A stretch of 64,000 bases of DNA from Castellaniella denitrificans. Its GTDB lineage: Bacteria > Pseudomonadota > Gammaproteobacteria > Burkholderiales > Burkholderiaceae_B. The stretch covers positions 248,001 through 312,000 of the forward strand of contig NZ_JBHSEZ010000001.1 of the NCBI RefSeq assembly GCF_042653765.1, in the 5' to 3' direction. The position numbers were made by a program, and so were the translations under genes. The notes beneath the pieces were generated by a model that was not told the origin of the DNA, searched no databases, and saw only the letters and a program-made list of their open reading frames with translations. Of this stretch, positions 18,277 to 29,614 are shown piece by piece. Every line of letters begins with the position of its first letter. Position 1 is the stretch's first letter.

Positions 18277-18795
18277 ATGTCCGATCCCGCACCGGCCGTA
18301 CCCGCCGCCCCGCCGCGCCTGCGCCGCTTCGCCTGCATGATGTACGAAGGCGTGCTGCTCTTCGGCGTGGTGTTCCTGGCGGGCTACCTGTTCGACACCC
18401 TGACCCAGAGCCGCAGCGGCCTGATGCTGCGCCATGGCCGGCAGGCGTTCCTCTTCCTGGCCATCGGCGTCTATTTCATCGCCTGCTGGCGGCGCGGCGG
18501 CCAGACCCTGCCGATGAAGACCTGGGACATCCGCCTCACGGACCGGGGCGGCCGTCCCCTGCGGGGTTCGCGCATGCTGCTGCGCTACCTGCTGCTGTGG
18601 CCGCTGCCGCTGCTCGCGGCCCTGGCGATCGGCGGCCTGTCGCGCGCCACCGGCTGGGCCTCGTTCGACCTGCTGATCGTCTGCGCCCCGTTCTCGATCT
18701 TCCTCTGGACCTGGATCGACCCCCAGGGCCAGTTCCTGCACGACCGGCTGCTGGGCACCGAACTGCGCGACCTGCGTACCGCCCCCGCCGCCTGA
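18277..18795 (+). CDS. RDD family membrane protein
   Basis: 172-residue inner-membrane protein of the RDD family. The name-giving residues are recognisable in PRLRRFACMMYEGVLLFGVVF (Arg and acidic residue around the first helix), and four hydrophobic segments follow. The C-terminal FLWTWIDPQGQFLHDRLLGTEL matches the family ending (the ..D..G..LHDR..GT pattern). Some RDD proteins have been linked to Na+/H+ exchange; no specific role can be read here. The ATG at 18277 is chosen over an in-frame start 28 codons upstream. It is followed 37 bases later by hslO. Confidence 0.88.
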   Translation: MSDPAPAVPAAPPRLRRFACMMYEGVLLFGVVFLAGYLFDTLTQSRSGLMLRHGRQAFLFLAIGVYFIACWRRGGQTLPMKTWDIRLTDRGGRPLRGSRMLLRYLLLWPLPLLAALAIGGLSRATGWASFDLLIVCAPFSIFLWTWIDPQGQFLHDRLLGTELRDLRTAPAA

Positions 18796-18832
18796 ACCTC
18801 CCGCGCCCGGCCGCATCCCACCGGAACCCCGC

Positions 18833-19765
18833 ATGAGCGACATCCTGAAGAAATACCTGACCGCCGACCGCGGCACCCGCATCCAGGCCCTGCGCCTGAC
18901 CCGGGCCTGGCGGACCGGACTGGCCCACCAGGACCTGCCCCCCGTCCTCGTCGGCCTGCTCGGCGAACTGGCCGCCGCCAGCGCGCTGCTGGCCGGCAAC
19001 ATCAAGTTCGACGGTTCGGTCATCCTGCAGCTCCAGGGCAACGGCCCCGTGCGCCTCATCATGGTCGAATGCACCTCCACGCTGGACCTGCGGGCCACCG
19101 CGCATCTGCGCGAAGACGCCGCGCCGCCCGCCGACGCCACCCTGCAGGACCTGCTCAACGCCGACGGCCAGGGCCGCTTCATGGTGATGCTCGACCCCTC
19201 GGGACGCCAGGCCGGCGCCACGGCCTACCAGGGCATCGTGCCGCTCGAAGGCGACACGGTCGCCGCCGTCCTCGAACACTACATGAAGCACTCGGAGCAG
19301 CTGGACACCCGGCTCTGGCTCGCCGCCGACGCCCAGGCCTGCGCCGGGCTGCTGCTGCAGCGCATGCCCGGCGAATCGGCCCCGTCCGGCGCGCCGGAGC
19401 GGTCCGACGCGGCCGACGCCGCCTGGGCGCACTGCGCCACCCTGGCCGACACGCTGGGGCGCGAGGAACTGCGCACGACCGACACCGACACGCTCATCCG
19501 CCGCCTGTTCTGGGAAGACGACCTGCTGGTCTTTCCGGAACAGCCGGTGCGCTGGCACTGCCCCTGCAGCCGCGAGCGGGTCGCGGGCATGCTGCGCACG
19601 CTGGGCCGCGAAGAGGTCGAGGACATCCTGGCCGAACAGGGCCACGTGCACATCGCCTGCAACTTCTGCGGCCGGCCCTACGATTTCGACGCGGTGGACT
19701 GCGCCGCCCTGTTCGCGGACGGCCCCGACACGCTGCAGGCACCCGGCTCGGACACGCTGCACTGA
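18833..19765 (+). CDS. hslO: Redox-regulated chaperone Hsp33
   Basis: Cytoplasmic holdase chaperone activated by oxidative unfolding, 310 residues. The redox zinc switch is intact: CPC in RWHCPCSRERV (about residues 243-246) and CNFC in CNFCGRPYDFD (about residues 276-279), matching the C-x-C and C-x2-C pattern. The N-terminal substrate-binding domain contains KFDGSVILQLQGNGPV. It is in the same direction as the RDD gene and may share its transcript. Confidence 0.95.
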   Translation: MSDILKKYLTADRGTRIQALRLTRAWRTGLAHQDLPPVLVGLLGELAAASALLAGNIKFDGSVILQLQGNGPVRLIMVECTSTLDLRATAHLREDAAPPADATLQDLLNADGQGRFMVMLDPSGRQAGATAYQGIVPLEGDTVAAVLEHYMKHSEQLDTRLWLAADAQACAGLLLQRMPGESAPSGAPERSDAADAAWAHCATLADTLGREELRTTDTDTLIRRLFWEDDLLVFPEQPVRWHCPCSRERVAGMLRTLGREEVEDILAEQGHVHIACNFCGRPYDFDAVDCAALFADGPDTLQAPGSDTLH

Positions 19766-19884
19766 AGGCACAAGACGGCGGCGCCCCGTGCGGCCGTTCC
19801 GGAAGGCCGCCGGCGCGCGACATCCGGATCACGGCGTAATTCCCACACTACCCGGCCCGGCGGATCGGTCGCATACTGCCGCGC

Positions 19885-20904
19885 ATGCCGAATCCATGCC
19901 ATGCCGCCCCCGAATCGTTCCACGCCCGGCTCGCCCGCCAGCGATGCGCGCACGCCTCTTGCGCCGCCGCGCACCGCCGCCAGCGCGGCGCGGGCATGGC
20001 CGGCTTCCTGCTGGCGTCCGTTCCGGTCCTGACGCTGGGGCTGGGCGGGGTGGAGGCCGCCCACTGGTCGGGCCTGCGCCAGACGCTCAGCCTGGCCCTG
20101 ATGGAAGCCGCCCGGGCGGGCGCCACGCGCCAGGCCCGGCCCCAGGCCATCGCCCAGGCCTTCGAGCACGGGCTGCGCATGGCCTACCCCGATCCCCGCG
20201 CCGCCGGCCGGGCGCTGCGCGAACGCCGGGCCGCCCTGGGCGCGCCCTGGCGCATCCGCATCGCGCGGCCGTCCCCCGATGCGTTCCTGGACCACGCCGA
20301 CCCGGATCTCCGGGGGCCGCGCGACCATCCGGGCCAGCCGCTGATCCGCAACGACTACCAGGCACGGCAGCAGGCCCGCCGGCTGGCCCAGGGCTGGCCC
20401 GGGGGCCGCGGCCCCCGCTCCGGCCTCACCATCCATGAGGCCAACACCCTGGTCCTGGAGCTATGGTGGCCGCATCGCCCCCTGGTGCCGGGCGTGGCGG
20501 CCATCGTGCGCGCCCTGGCGCCCCTGGCCGGCGACCCCGCCCAGGCCCGCCTCATGGCGGCGGGCTACCTGCCCTTCCGCCGTCGGGTCGGCGTCGCCAT
20601 GCAGTCGCACCCGGCCGCCTGGCCCGACCTGGCGGACGGGCGGGTGACGCATGACACGGCACCGGCCCCGCCGCCGGTTCGGGAAGCCGGCCCCTCCGAA
20701 TGGACCGGCGGATCGGACCCGGCGGGACCGCCGACGGCGGACGCCGGTGCGCCCGCGGCCGGCGCGGCGCCGGGCGGAGGACTGGGGAACGAACGGGAAC
20801 CGCCCGATCCGGACGCGCTGGAAGACCCGGACGGGACCGCCGCGGATCCGGGCGGGGGCGTGGATGCGGGGCCGGATCCCGCGGCCTGCGCGCCGGCGCC
20901 CTGA
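19885..20904 (+). CDS. Orphan TadE-like membrane-anchored protein
   Basis: Protein of about 339 residues. After ~37 arginine-rich residues comes a single hydrophobic segment, RGAGMAGFLLASVPVLTLGLGG, followed by a helix with LMEAARAGATRQA, a layout like TadE/TadG pseudopilins and related secreted-protein accessory factors. The middle (residues ~60-235) is folded-looking with YQARQQARR and a WWPHRPLVPG segment; the last ~100 residues are Pro/Gly/Asp-rich and low-complexity. No other tad/flp genes are nearby. The assignment rests on the N-terminal pattern only; the true start could be at a later Met, such as that of MAGFLL (about 19996). Confidence 0.5.
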   Translation: MPNPCHAAPESFHARLARQRCAHASCAAAHRRQRGAGMAGFLLASVPVLTLGLGGVEAAHWSGLRQTLSLALMEAARAGATRQARPQAIAQAFEHGLRMAYPDPRAAGRALRERRAALGAPWRIRIARPSPDAFLDHADPDLRGPRDHPGQPLIRNDYQARQQARRLAQGWPGGRGPRSGLTIHEANTLVLELWWPHRPLVPGVAAIVRALAPLAGDPAQARLMAAGYLPFRRRVGVAMQSHPAAWPDLADGRVTHDTAPAPPPVREAGPSEWTGGSDPAGPPTADAGAPAAGAAPGGGLGNEREPPDPDALEDPDGTAADPGGGVDAGPDPAACAPAP

Positions 20905-20965
20905 ACGCGGCGGTCCACCCCGCCGGCGGCGCATCCGGCACGCACCGCCGGAACGGCGGAGCGCG

Positions 20966-20987
20966 GCCCCGGCATTACTGCCGGGGC
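20966..20987 (-). terminator. Hairpin across the ftsB stop codon
   Basis: Perfect 8-bp inverted repeat GCCCCGGC (20966-20973) and GCCGGGGC (20980-20987) with the ftsB stop codon in the loop. There is no T run on the reverse strand, so it may slow or end transcription of the pyrG-kdsA-eno-ftsB unit, or protect its 3' end; the function is a guess. Confidence 0.4.
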
Positions 20988-21250
20988 AGGACCTGGACGA
21001 AGTATTCGCCCTCGCGGATCATGTTCAATTCGCTGCGGGCGCGCTCTTCGACCGCCGAGATCCCGGTCTTGAGATCCTGGACTTCGGCCTGCAGGGCGTT
21101 GTTGCGCGCGGTCAGGGCCTCGTTTTCCTCGGTCTCCGCCTGCACCTGCGCCTGCAGGCCGCGCAGGCTGAGCCAGCCGCCCTTGCCCCACCACAGCGGG
21201 TACTGTGTCGCCAGGGTCAGGGCCAGCAGGACGAGGCTGAGCAGGCGCAT
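20975..21250 (-). CDS. ftsB: Cell division protein FtsB
   Basis: 91-residue bitopic inner-membrane protein of the divisome FtsQLB complex. An N-terminal membrane segment (LLSLVLLALTLATQYPLWW) is followed by the periplasmic coiled coil LRGLQAQVQAETEENEALTARN and the conserved ARSELNMIREGEYFVQVL end. It sits 16 bases after eno, the usual eno-ftsB pairing of proteobacteria. Confidence 0.93.
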   Translation of the reverse strand: MRLLSLVLLALTLATQYPLWWGKGGWLSLRGLQAQVQAETEENEALTARNNALQAEVQDLKTGISAVEERARSELNMIREGEYFVQVLPRQ

Positions 21251-21266
21251 GGGTGCGGGGCGCGGG

Positions 21267-22553
<1,287 letters not shown>

Positions 22554-22690
22554 GGTCTGACAGTCCTGCCTGTGTAGGGGTGGGTGAAAGAGGGAATCCC
22601 GCCATTTTAACGGGATGCCCGTGGGGCCAGTCTACCCCGGGACTCCGGCCGGCCGCACGCGGCGGCGTTTATAACGACTATTCAGCGGCC

Positions 22691-23545
22691 TCACAGGCCG
22701 CCGTCGCGCAGCGCGCCGGACTGCTTGACGCAGCGGTCCAGCCCGGCCAGGCATTCCAGCAGCCCGCGCATCCGGTCCAGCGGCACGGCGTTGGGACCGT
22801 CGGACAGGGCCTGGTCGGGGTTCGGATGGGTTTCCATGAACACCCCCGCCACGCCGGCCGCCACGGCCGCGCGCGCCAGCACCGGCACGAATTCGCGCTG
22901 GCCGCCGGAATGCGTGCCCTGCCCGCCCGGCAGCTGGACCGAATGCGTGGCGTCGAACACCACCGGGCAGCCGGTGCCGCGCATGATCGCCAGCGAGCGC
23001 ATGTCCGACACCAGGTTGTGGTAGCCGAAGGACGCGCCGCGCTCGCAGACCAGGATGTTGCCGCCGTCGCCGCCGGCCTCCAGGGCCGCCGCGCGCGCCT
23101 TGGACACGACCTGGACCATGTCTTCCGGCGCCAGGAACTGGCCCTTCTTGATGTTGACGGGCTTGAGCGTCGCCGCGCAGGCCTGGATGAAGTCGGTCTG
23201 GCGGCACAGGAAGGCCGGCGTCTGCAGCACGTCCACCACGGCCGCGACCTCGCGCACCTGACCGGTCTCGTGCACGTCGGTCAGCACCGGCACGCCCAAC
23301 TGGCGGCGCACGTCGTCCAGGATCTTCAGGCCCTCGTCCATGCCCGGGCCGCGGAACGACTTGCCGGAGCTGCGGTTGGCCTTGTCGAAGGAGCTCTTGT
23401 AGATGAAGGGGATTCCCAGCGCCCGGGTCATTTCCTGCAGGATGCCGGCCGTCTCGAAGGCCAGCTCGCGCGACTCGATGACGCAGGGGCCGGCGATCAG
23501 GAACAGGGGATGTTCGATTCCGGCCTGGAAGTGACACAGCTGCAT
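22691..23545 (-). CDS. kdsA: 3-deoxy-8-phosphooctulonate (KDO-8-phosphate) synthase
   Basis: Condenses phosphoenolpyruvate with arabinose-5-phosphate for the lipopolysaccharide core sugar KDO; 284 residues. Motifs: the N-terminal LFLIAGPCVIES, FKSSFDKANRSS-type segment YKSSFDKANRSSGKSFRGPG, and the C-terminal EVFMETHPNPDQALSDGPN-type end. The N-terminal segment LIAGPCVIES holds a cysteine, which is a metal ligand in metal-dependent enzymes; the C-terminal DGPNAVPL rather than a CDGP motif suggests the metal-independent type, to be checked by alignment. It follows pyrG by 28 bases. Confidence 0.96.
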   Translation of the reverse strand: MQLCHFQAGIEHPLFLIAGPCVIESRELAFETAGILQEMTRALGIPFIYKSSFDKANRSSGKSFRGPGMDEGLKILDDVRRQLGVPVLTDVHETGQVREVAAVVDVLQTPAFLCRQTDFIQACAATLKPVNIKKGQFLAPEDMVQVVSKARAAALEAGGDGGNILVCERGASFGYHNLVSDMRSLAIMRGTGCPVVFDATHSVQLPGGQGTHSGGQREFVPVLARAAVAAGVAGVFMETHPNPDQALSDGPNAVPLDRMRGLLECLAGLDRCVKQSGALRDGGL

Positions 23546-23573
23546 GGGGGCTCCTTGAACGGTGCGGCCGGGC

Positions 23574-25256
23574 TCAGGCCTTTTGCGCCTGGGGCTTTTG
23601 CGCCTCGGGCTTTTCCGCCTGGCGTCGCTGGCGGGCCAGCGCGGCCTGGATGTAGCTGGTGAACAACGGATGCCCGTCGCGCGGGGTGGAGGTGAATTCC
23701 GGATGGAACTGCACGCCCATGAACCACGGGTGCGAGGGGATTTCCATGATTTCCGGCAGGTTTTCGGTGGGCGTGCGGGCGCTGATCACCAGGCCGGCCT
23801 CTTCCAGGCGGTGGACGTAGACGTTGTTGACCTCGTAGCGGTGGCGGTGGCGCTCGTTGACCTCCGGACCGTAGATTTCATAGGCGCGGGTGCCCGGCTT
23901 GACGGGGCAGCGCTGGGCGCCCTTGCGCATCGTGCCGCCCAGGTCGGACGAGGCGTCGCGCCGCTCGACCTTGCCCTCGCGGTCCTGCCATTCGGTGATC
24001 AGCGCCACCACCGGGTGGGCCGCCGAGGGATCGAATTCGGTGCTGTTGGCCCCGCCCAGGCCGGCGACGTGGCGGGCGAATTCCACCACGGCCAGCTGCA
24101 TGCCCAGGCAGATGCCCAGGTAGGGGATGCCGTGCTCGCGGGCGTAGCGGATGGCCTTGATCTTGCCCTCGGTGCCGCGCTTGCCGAAGCCGCCCGGCAC
24201 CAGGATGGCGTCCAGGCCGGCCAAGCAGGCCGTGCCCTGGCTCTCGATTTCCTCGGAATCCAGGTATTCGATGTTCACGCGGGCGTGCGTATGGATGCCC
24301 GCGTGGACCAGGGCCTCGGACAGGGACTTGTAGGATTCCGTCAGGTCGACGTACTTGCCGACCATGCCGATGGTGACGGACCCGCGGGGGTTTTCCAGGT
24401 CGTGCACCAGGCGGTCCCAGACCGTCAGGTCGGCCGGCGGCGGGGTCAGGGCCAGCGCGTCGCAGACCAGGCTGTCCAGGCCCTGCTGATGCAGCATGGC
24501 GGGGATCTTGTAGATCGAGTCCGCGTCCCAGACCGAGATCACGGCGTCCAGGGGCACGTTGGAGAACAGCGAGATCTTGGCGCGCTCGTCGTCGGGCACG
24601 GGCCGGTCGGCGCGGCACAGCAGCGCGTTGGGGTAGATGCCGATTTCCCGCAGCTTCTGCACCGAGTGCTGGGTCGGCTTGGTCTTGAGTTCGCCGGCCG
24701 AGGCGATGAAGGGCACCAGCGTCAGGTGCACGAAGGCGCACTGGTTGCGGCCCAGGCGCAGGCTCATCTGGCGCGCGGCTTCCAGGAAGGGCAGCGATTC
24801 GATGTCGCCCACCGTGCCGCCGATTTCCACGATGGCCACGTCGGCCTGGCCGTCGAAGGCCGCCTTGGCGCCCCGGGCGATGAAATCCTGGATCTCGTTG
24901 GTGATGTGCGGGATGACCTGGACGGTCTTGCCCAGGTAGTCGCCCCGGCGCTCCTTGCGCAGCACCGATTCGTAGATCTGGCCGGTGGTGAAGTTGTTGA
25001 CCTTATGCATCCGGGCGGACACGAAGCGCTCGTAGTGGCCCAGGTCCAGGTCGGTTTCCGCGCCGTCTTCCGTGACGAAGACCTCGCCGTGCTGGAAGGG
25101 GCTCATGGTGCCCGGATCCACGTTGATGTAGGGATCCAGCTTGAGCATCGTGACCCGCAGCCCGCGGGATTCCAGGATCGCGGCCAGGGAGGCCGCGGCA
25201 ATGCCCTTGCCCAGGGAGGAGACCACTCCCCCCGTGACGAATACGTATTTGGTCAT
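23574..25256 (-). CDS. pyrG: CTP synthase
   Basis: Makes CTP from UTP, ATP and glutamine; 560 residues. The N-terminal synthetase domain starts TKYVFVTGGVVSSLGKGIAA, with DPYINVDPGTMSPFQHGE. The C-terminal class I glutamine amidotransferase has its nucleophile in YLGICLGMQLAV (Cys about 385) and the His/Glu pair in VQFHPEF. The last ~25 residues are a Gln/Lys/Ala repeat-like tail (EKPEAQKPQAQKA), slightly longer than usual. It is the first gene of pyrG-kdsA-eno-ftsB and is divergent from the dienelactone-hydrolase-like gene. Confidence 0.98.
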   Translation of the reverse strand: MTKYVFVTGGVVSSLGKGIAAASLAAILESRGLRVTMLKLDPYINVDPGTMSPFQHGEVFVTEDGAETDLDLGHYERFVSARMHKVNNFTTGQIYESVLRKERRGDYLGKTVQVIPHITNEIQDFIARGAKAAFDGQADVAIVEIGGTVGDIESLPFLEAARQMSLRLGRNQCAFVHLTLVPFIASAGELKTKPTQHSVQKLREIGIYPNALLCRADRPVPDDERAKISLFSNVPLDAVISVWDADSIYKIPAMLHQQGLDSLVCDALALTPPPADLTVWDRLVHDLENPRGSVTIGMVGKYVDLTESYKSLSEALVHAGIHTHARVNIEYLDSEEIESQGTACLAGLDAILVPGGFGKRGTEGKIKAIRYAREHGIPYLGICLGMQLAVVEFARHVAGLGGANSTEFDPSAAHPVVALITEWQDREGKVERRDASSDLGGTMRKGAQRCPVKPGTRAYEIYGPEVNERHRHRYEVNNVYVHRLEEAGLVISARTPTENLPEIMEIPSHPWFMGVQFHPEFTSTPRDGHPLFTSYIQAALARQRRQAEKPEAQKPQAQKA

Positions 25257-25425
25257 TTCGGATAGATGCCCGGTGTGGACGGGCGCAGCGGGAAATTTGG
25301 ATTATAACCGCTCGGTCCGGGCCTTCGGGCCGTCCCCGCCCGTCGGATTGCGCCGCTTTACCGCGCCGCCCGTCTCGCCTACCATGGTTTCCGGACCCAC
25401 TCATGGAAGCCTCCGGGGGGACATC

Positions 25426-26313
<888 letters not shown>

Positions 26314-26393
26314 GGCGGTCCCGCGCGCCGCCTGCCTTGGATCCCGGGAGCGGTCTTCCGCGACGGCGGCGCCGCCACGGCCCACCGGCCGGA

Positions 26394-28202
26394 CTACAGC
26401 GCTTCCGTCCGCGCCAGCAGCCAGTCCCGCGCCGCGCCGTCCACCAGGGGCAGCAGGCGCTCGCGCACGCGGGCATGATAAGCGTCCAGCCACGCGATCT
26501 CGTCGGCTGACAGCCGTTCGCGCACCACGCAGCGCGTGTCGATGGGGCACAGGGTGACGGTCTCGAATTCCAGGAAGGCGCCGAATTCGCTCCGCCCGGC
26601 CGGCACGGCCAGCACCAGATTTTCGATGCGGATGCCCCATTGCCCGTCGCGGTACAGGCCGGGCTCGTTGGAAGTCAGCATGCCGGCCTTCATGCCCTGG
26701 TGGGGCCGCGCGTGGCCGCGCACGGAAATCGACTGCGGACCTTCGTGGACGTTCAGGAAGTAGCCCACGCCGTGGCCGGTGCCGTGGCCGTAGTCCAGGC
26801 CCCGGCGCCACAGCGGCATGCGCGCCAGGGTGTCCAGCACGGAGGACGGCGTGTCTTCCGGGAAGCGCGCCCGCGCCAGGGCGATGTGGGCCTGCAGCAC
26901 GGTGGTGTAGTCGGCGCGCTGCGCGTCCGAGGGCGCGCCGATGGGCACGACCCGGGTGATGTCGGTGGTGCCGCCCAGGTACTGCCCGCCGGAATCGATC
27001 AGCAGCAGGCCGTCGCCCTGGATGACCGCGTGGGACGATTCGGTGGCGCGGTAGTGCGGCATGGCGCCGTTGGCGTTGAAGCCGGCGATGGTGGCGAAGC
27101 TGAGGCTGACGAACCCCTGGCGCCGGGCGCGCGCCGCCGACAGGCGGGTATCGACGTCAATCTCGGTGATGCGTTCGCCCGCCGCCAGGGCGGCCTCGAA
27201 CCAGGCGAAGAATTCGCACAGGGCGGCGCCGTCCTGGGCCATCGCGGCCCGGATGTTGTCGGCCTCGGCGGCGTTCTTGACGGATTTGAGCAGTTGGGAC
27301 GGGTTGATCGCCTCGATGCGCCGCGCCTGGGGCGCGTGCGACAGCGTGCCCGCCGTGACCCGCGCCAGGTCCACCAGCAGGGCGGTGCCGGCCGGAAGGG
27401 CCGCCAGGTCGGCGGCCAGCGCGGCGTAATCGCGCAAGTCCACCCCGTCGGCCGCCAGGCGGCCGGCCAGTTCGCCGTCGATCTTGCCGGACGCCACATA
27501 CAGGCGCACCCGGGCCGCGTCCAGCAGCGCGTGCGCCAGGAAGACCGGGTTGTAGTCCACGTCCGCGCCGCGCAGGTTCAGCAGCCAGGCAATGTCGTCC
27601 AGCGAGGACAGCAGGTGCCAGGCCGCACCGTGATCGCGCATCGCGGCCCGCACGGCGGCCAGGTTCTCGGCCCGCGCGCGGCAGGCATGCGGCGGCCGGT
27701 GCTCGAATACCTTGGCCGCGGGCAGGGCCGGCCGGCCGGTCCAGATGGCGCCGACCGGGTCCTGGTCCAGGATCAGGGCCATGCCGGCCTCTTCCAGGCC
27801 GGTTCGCCAGCGCCGTTCCGACGCCAGGTCCAGCACCCGGCCGTCGGCCCCGACCCGGTCGCCGCGCGCCAGATGCGCCAGCACCCAGTCCAGGGGATCC
27901 AGCACGTCCGGCGCGCCAGTCCGCATCAGCACGATCCCGGAGCCCCGCAGCTGGGCTTCGGCCTGGACCCAGTAGCGGCTGTCGGTCCACAGCCCGGCGA
28001 AGTCCGCCGTGACCAGCAGGCTACCCGCCGAGCCGTCGAAGCCCGACAGCCAGGCGCGCGCGGCCCAATGGTCCGGCAGGTATTCCGACAGGTGCGGATC
28101 GGCGGTCGGCACCAGGCAGGCGGCCAGGCCCGACCGCGCCATCTGCCCGCGCAGGGCTGCGACGCGCTCGGCGGGCGTCGCCGGGGAATGCGGCAAGGTC
28201 AC
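26394..28202 (-). CDS. Xaa-Pro aminopeptidase (M24B, three-domain type)
   Basis: Metallopeptidase of 602 residues that removes an N-terminal residue before proline. It has two creatinase-like N-terminal domains (to about residue 310) and a pita-bread C-terminal domain, the layout of eukaryotic XPNPEP1 rather than the shorter PepP. Metal ligands are intact: two Asp in LIDSGGQYLGGTTDITR, His in GTGHGVGYFLNVHEGP, and Glu in SNEPGLY and in IRIENLV. It is the last gene of the long reverse-strand block and lies 11 bases after the CoA-transferase B gene, so it may be co-transcribed with it. Confidence 0.93.
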   Translation of the reverse strand: MTLPHSPATPAERVAALRGQMARSGLAACLVPTADPHLSEYLPDHWAARAWLSGFDGSAGSLLVTADFAGLWTDSRYWVQAEAQLRGSGIVLMRTGAPDVLDPLDWVLAHLARGDRVGADGRVLDLASERRWRTGLEEAGMALILDQDPVGAIWTGRPALPAAKVFEHRPPHACRARAENLAAVRAAMRDHGAAWHLLSSLDDIAWLLNLRGADVDYNPVFLAHALLDAARVRLYVASGKIDGELAGRLAADGVDLRDYAALAADLAALPAGTALLVDLARVTAGTLSHAPQARRIEAINPSQLLKSVKNAAEADNIRAAMAQDGAALCEFFAWFEAALAAGERITEIDVDTRLSAARARRQGFVSLSFATIAGFNANGAMPHYRATESSHAVIQGDGLLLIDSGGQYLGGTTDITRVVPIGAPSDAQRADYTTVLQAHIALARARFPEDTPSSVLDTLARMPLWRRGLDYGHGTGHGVGYFLNVHEGPQSISVRGHARPHQGMKAGMLTSNEPGLYRDGQWGIRIENLVLAVPAGRSEFGAFLEFETVTLCPIDTRCVVRERLSADEIAWLDAYHARVRERLLPLVDGAARDWLLARTEAL

Positions 28203-28213
28203 GGCGATTTCCT

Positions 28214-28867
28214 TCAGGCGACGGCCGACACGTCCAGCCTGGCCGACGTCTTGGCGCGGATCTCGTCGACCGTCACGCCCGGGGCCAGTTCAGTCAGGCG
28301 CAGACCGCCGTCGGTGACTTCCATCACGCCCAGGTCGGTGATGATGAGGTTCACCACCCCCACCCCGGTCAGCGGCAGCGTGCATTCGGGCAGCAGCTTC
28401 AGGGACTCGGTGCCGTCCTTGGCCTTCGCGACATGTTCCATCAGCACCACGACCCTGCCCACGCCGGCCACCAGGTCCATGGCGCCGCCCATGCCCTTGA
28501 TCATCTTGCCGGGAATCATCCAATTGGCCAGGTCGCCCTTTTCGGACACCTGCATGGCCCCCAGGATGGCCAGGTTGATCTTGCCGCCCCGGATCATGGC
28601 GAACGAATCCGCCGAGGCGAAGATCGAGGAGCCCGGCAGCGTCGTCACGGTCTGCTTGCCGGCGTTGATCAGGTCGGCGTCGACTTCGTCGTCCGTGGGG
28701 AAGGGGCCGATGCCCAGCAGGCCGTTTTCCGACTGCAGCCAGACTTCCATGCCCTGCGGCACGTAATTGGCGACCTTGGTGGGCAGGCCGATGCCCAGGT
28801 TGACGTAGTAGCCGTCCCGCAGTTCCTGCGCGGCGCGCGCCGCCATCTGTTCGCGATCCCAAGCCAT
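28214..28867 (-). CDS. scoB: 3-oxoacid CoA-transferase subunit B
   Basis: Beta subunit (217 residues) of a SCOT/AtoA-type family I CoA-transferase, which moves CoA from succinyl-CoA or acetyl-CoA to a 3-oxoacid such as acetoacetate or 3-oxoadipate. The catalytic glutamate is in the conserved SENGLLG (about residue 48), after NLGIGLPTKVANYVP. The acceptor cannot be told from sequence. A GGAGG ribosome binding site precedes the ATG, and the gap from subunit A is 11 bases. Confidence 0.93.
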   Translation of the reverse strand: MAWDREQMAARAAQELRDGYYVNLGIGLPTKVANYVPQGMEVWLQSENGLLGIGPFPTDDEVDADLINAGKQTVTTLPGSSIFASADSFAMIRGGKINLAILGAMQVSEKGDLANWMIPGKMIKGMGGAMDLVAGVGRVVVLMEHVAKAKDGTESLKLLPECTLPLTGVGVVNLIITDLGVMEVTDGGLRLTELAPGVTVDEIRAKTSARLDVSAVA

Positions 28868-28878
28868 GATCTGCCTCC

Positions 28879-29574
28879 TTATTGACGAATGGTGCGTTGT
28901 TCGATGCGCTTTTCGGGATGCGCGTTCAGGACGATGCGGTGCACGTAGATGCCCGGCAGATGGACTTCGTCCGGGTCGAACGCGCCGGTGGGCACGATTT
29001 CCTCGACCTCGACGATGGTGATGCGGCCCGCCATGGCGACGTTGGGATTGAAGTTGCGCGCCGTGCGGCGGAATTTCAGGTTGCCGCTGCGGTCGGCCTT
29101 CCAGGCCTTGACCAGGGACACGTCCGGCACCAGGGAGCGTTCCATGATGTAGGTGCGGCCGTCGATCTCGCGGGTTTCTTTACCCTCGGCCACCACGGTG
29201 CCCACGCCGGTGGCGGTGAAGAACGCCGGAATGCCGGCGCCGCCCGCGCGCAGCTTTTCGGCCAGCGTGCCCTGCGGCGTGAATTCCAGCTCCAGCTCTC
29301 CGGCCAGGTACTGGCGTTCGAATTCCTTGTTCTCGCCCACGTAGGACGCGATCATCTTGGTGATCTGGCGGGTGGACAGCAACTGCCCCAGGCCGAAGCC
29401 GTCGACCCCGGCGTTGTTGCTGACGCAGGTCAGGTTGCGCACGCCCGAATCCCGCAGGGCCGCGATCAGGGCTTCGGGGATGCCGCACAGCCCGAAACCG
29501 CCGACGGCGATCATCTGGTTGTCGGCCACGACGCCGCGCAGGGCGGCCTCGGCACTCTCGTAGACTTTATCCAT
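28879..29574 (-). CDS. scoA: 3-oxoacid CoA-transferase subunit A
   Basis: Alpha subunit (231 residues) of the two-gene CoA-transferase. CoA-binding glycine-rich motif GGFGLCGIPEALI at about residues 25-37, then the conserved SNNAGVDGFGLG and EFTPQGTLAEKLRAGGAGIPAF blocks. The start is at MDKVYESAEAAL; an open frame extends 49 codons further upstream but runs into the next gene and has no support. It lies 40 bases after the thioesterase gene. Confidence 0.93.
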   Translation of the reverse strand: MDKVYESAEAALRGVVADNQMIAVGGFGLCGIPEALIAALRDSGVRNLTCVSNNAGVDGFGLGQLLSTRQITKMIASYVGENKEFERQYLAGELELEFTPQGTLAEKLRAGGAGIPAFFTATGVGTVVAEGKETREIDGRTYIMERSLVPDVSLVKAWKADRSGNLKFRRTARNFNPNVAMAGRITIVEVEEIVPTGAFDPDEVHLPGIYVHRIVLNAHPEKRIEQRTIRQ

Positions 29575-29614
29575 ACAACGGTTCCTTCGTAGATGAACAG
29601 AAATCGATGGCGCG

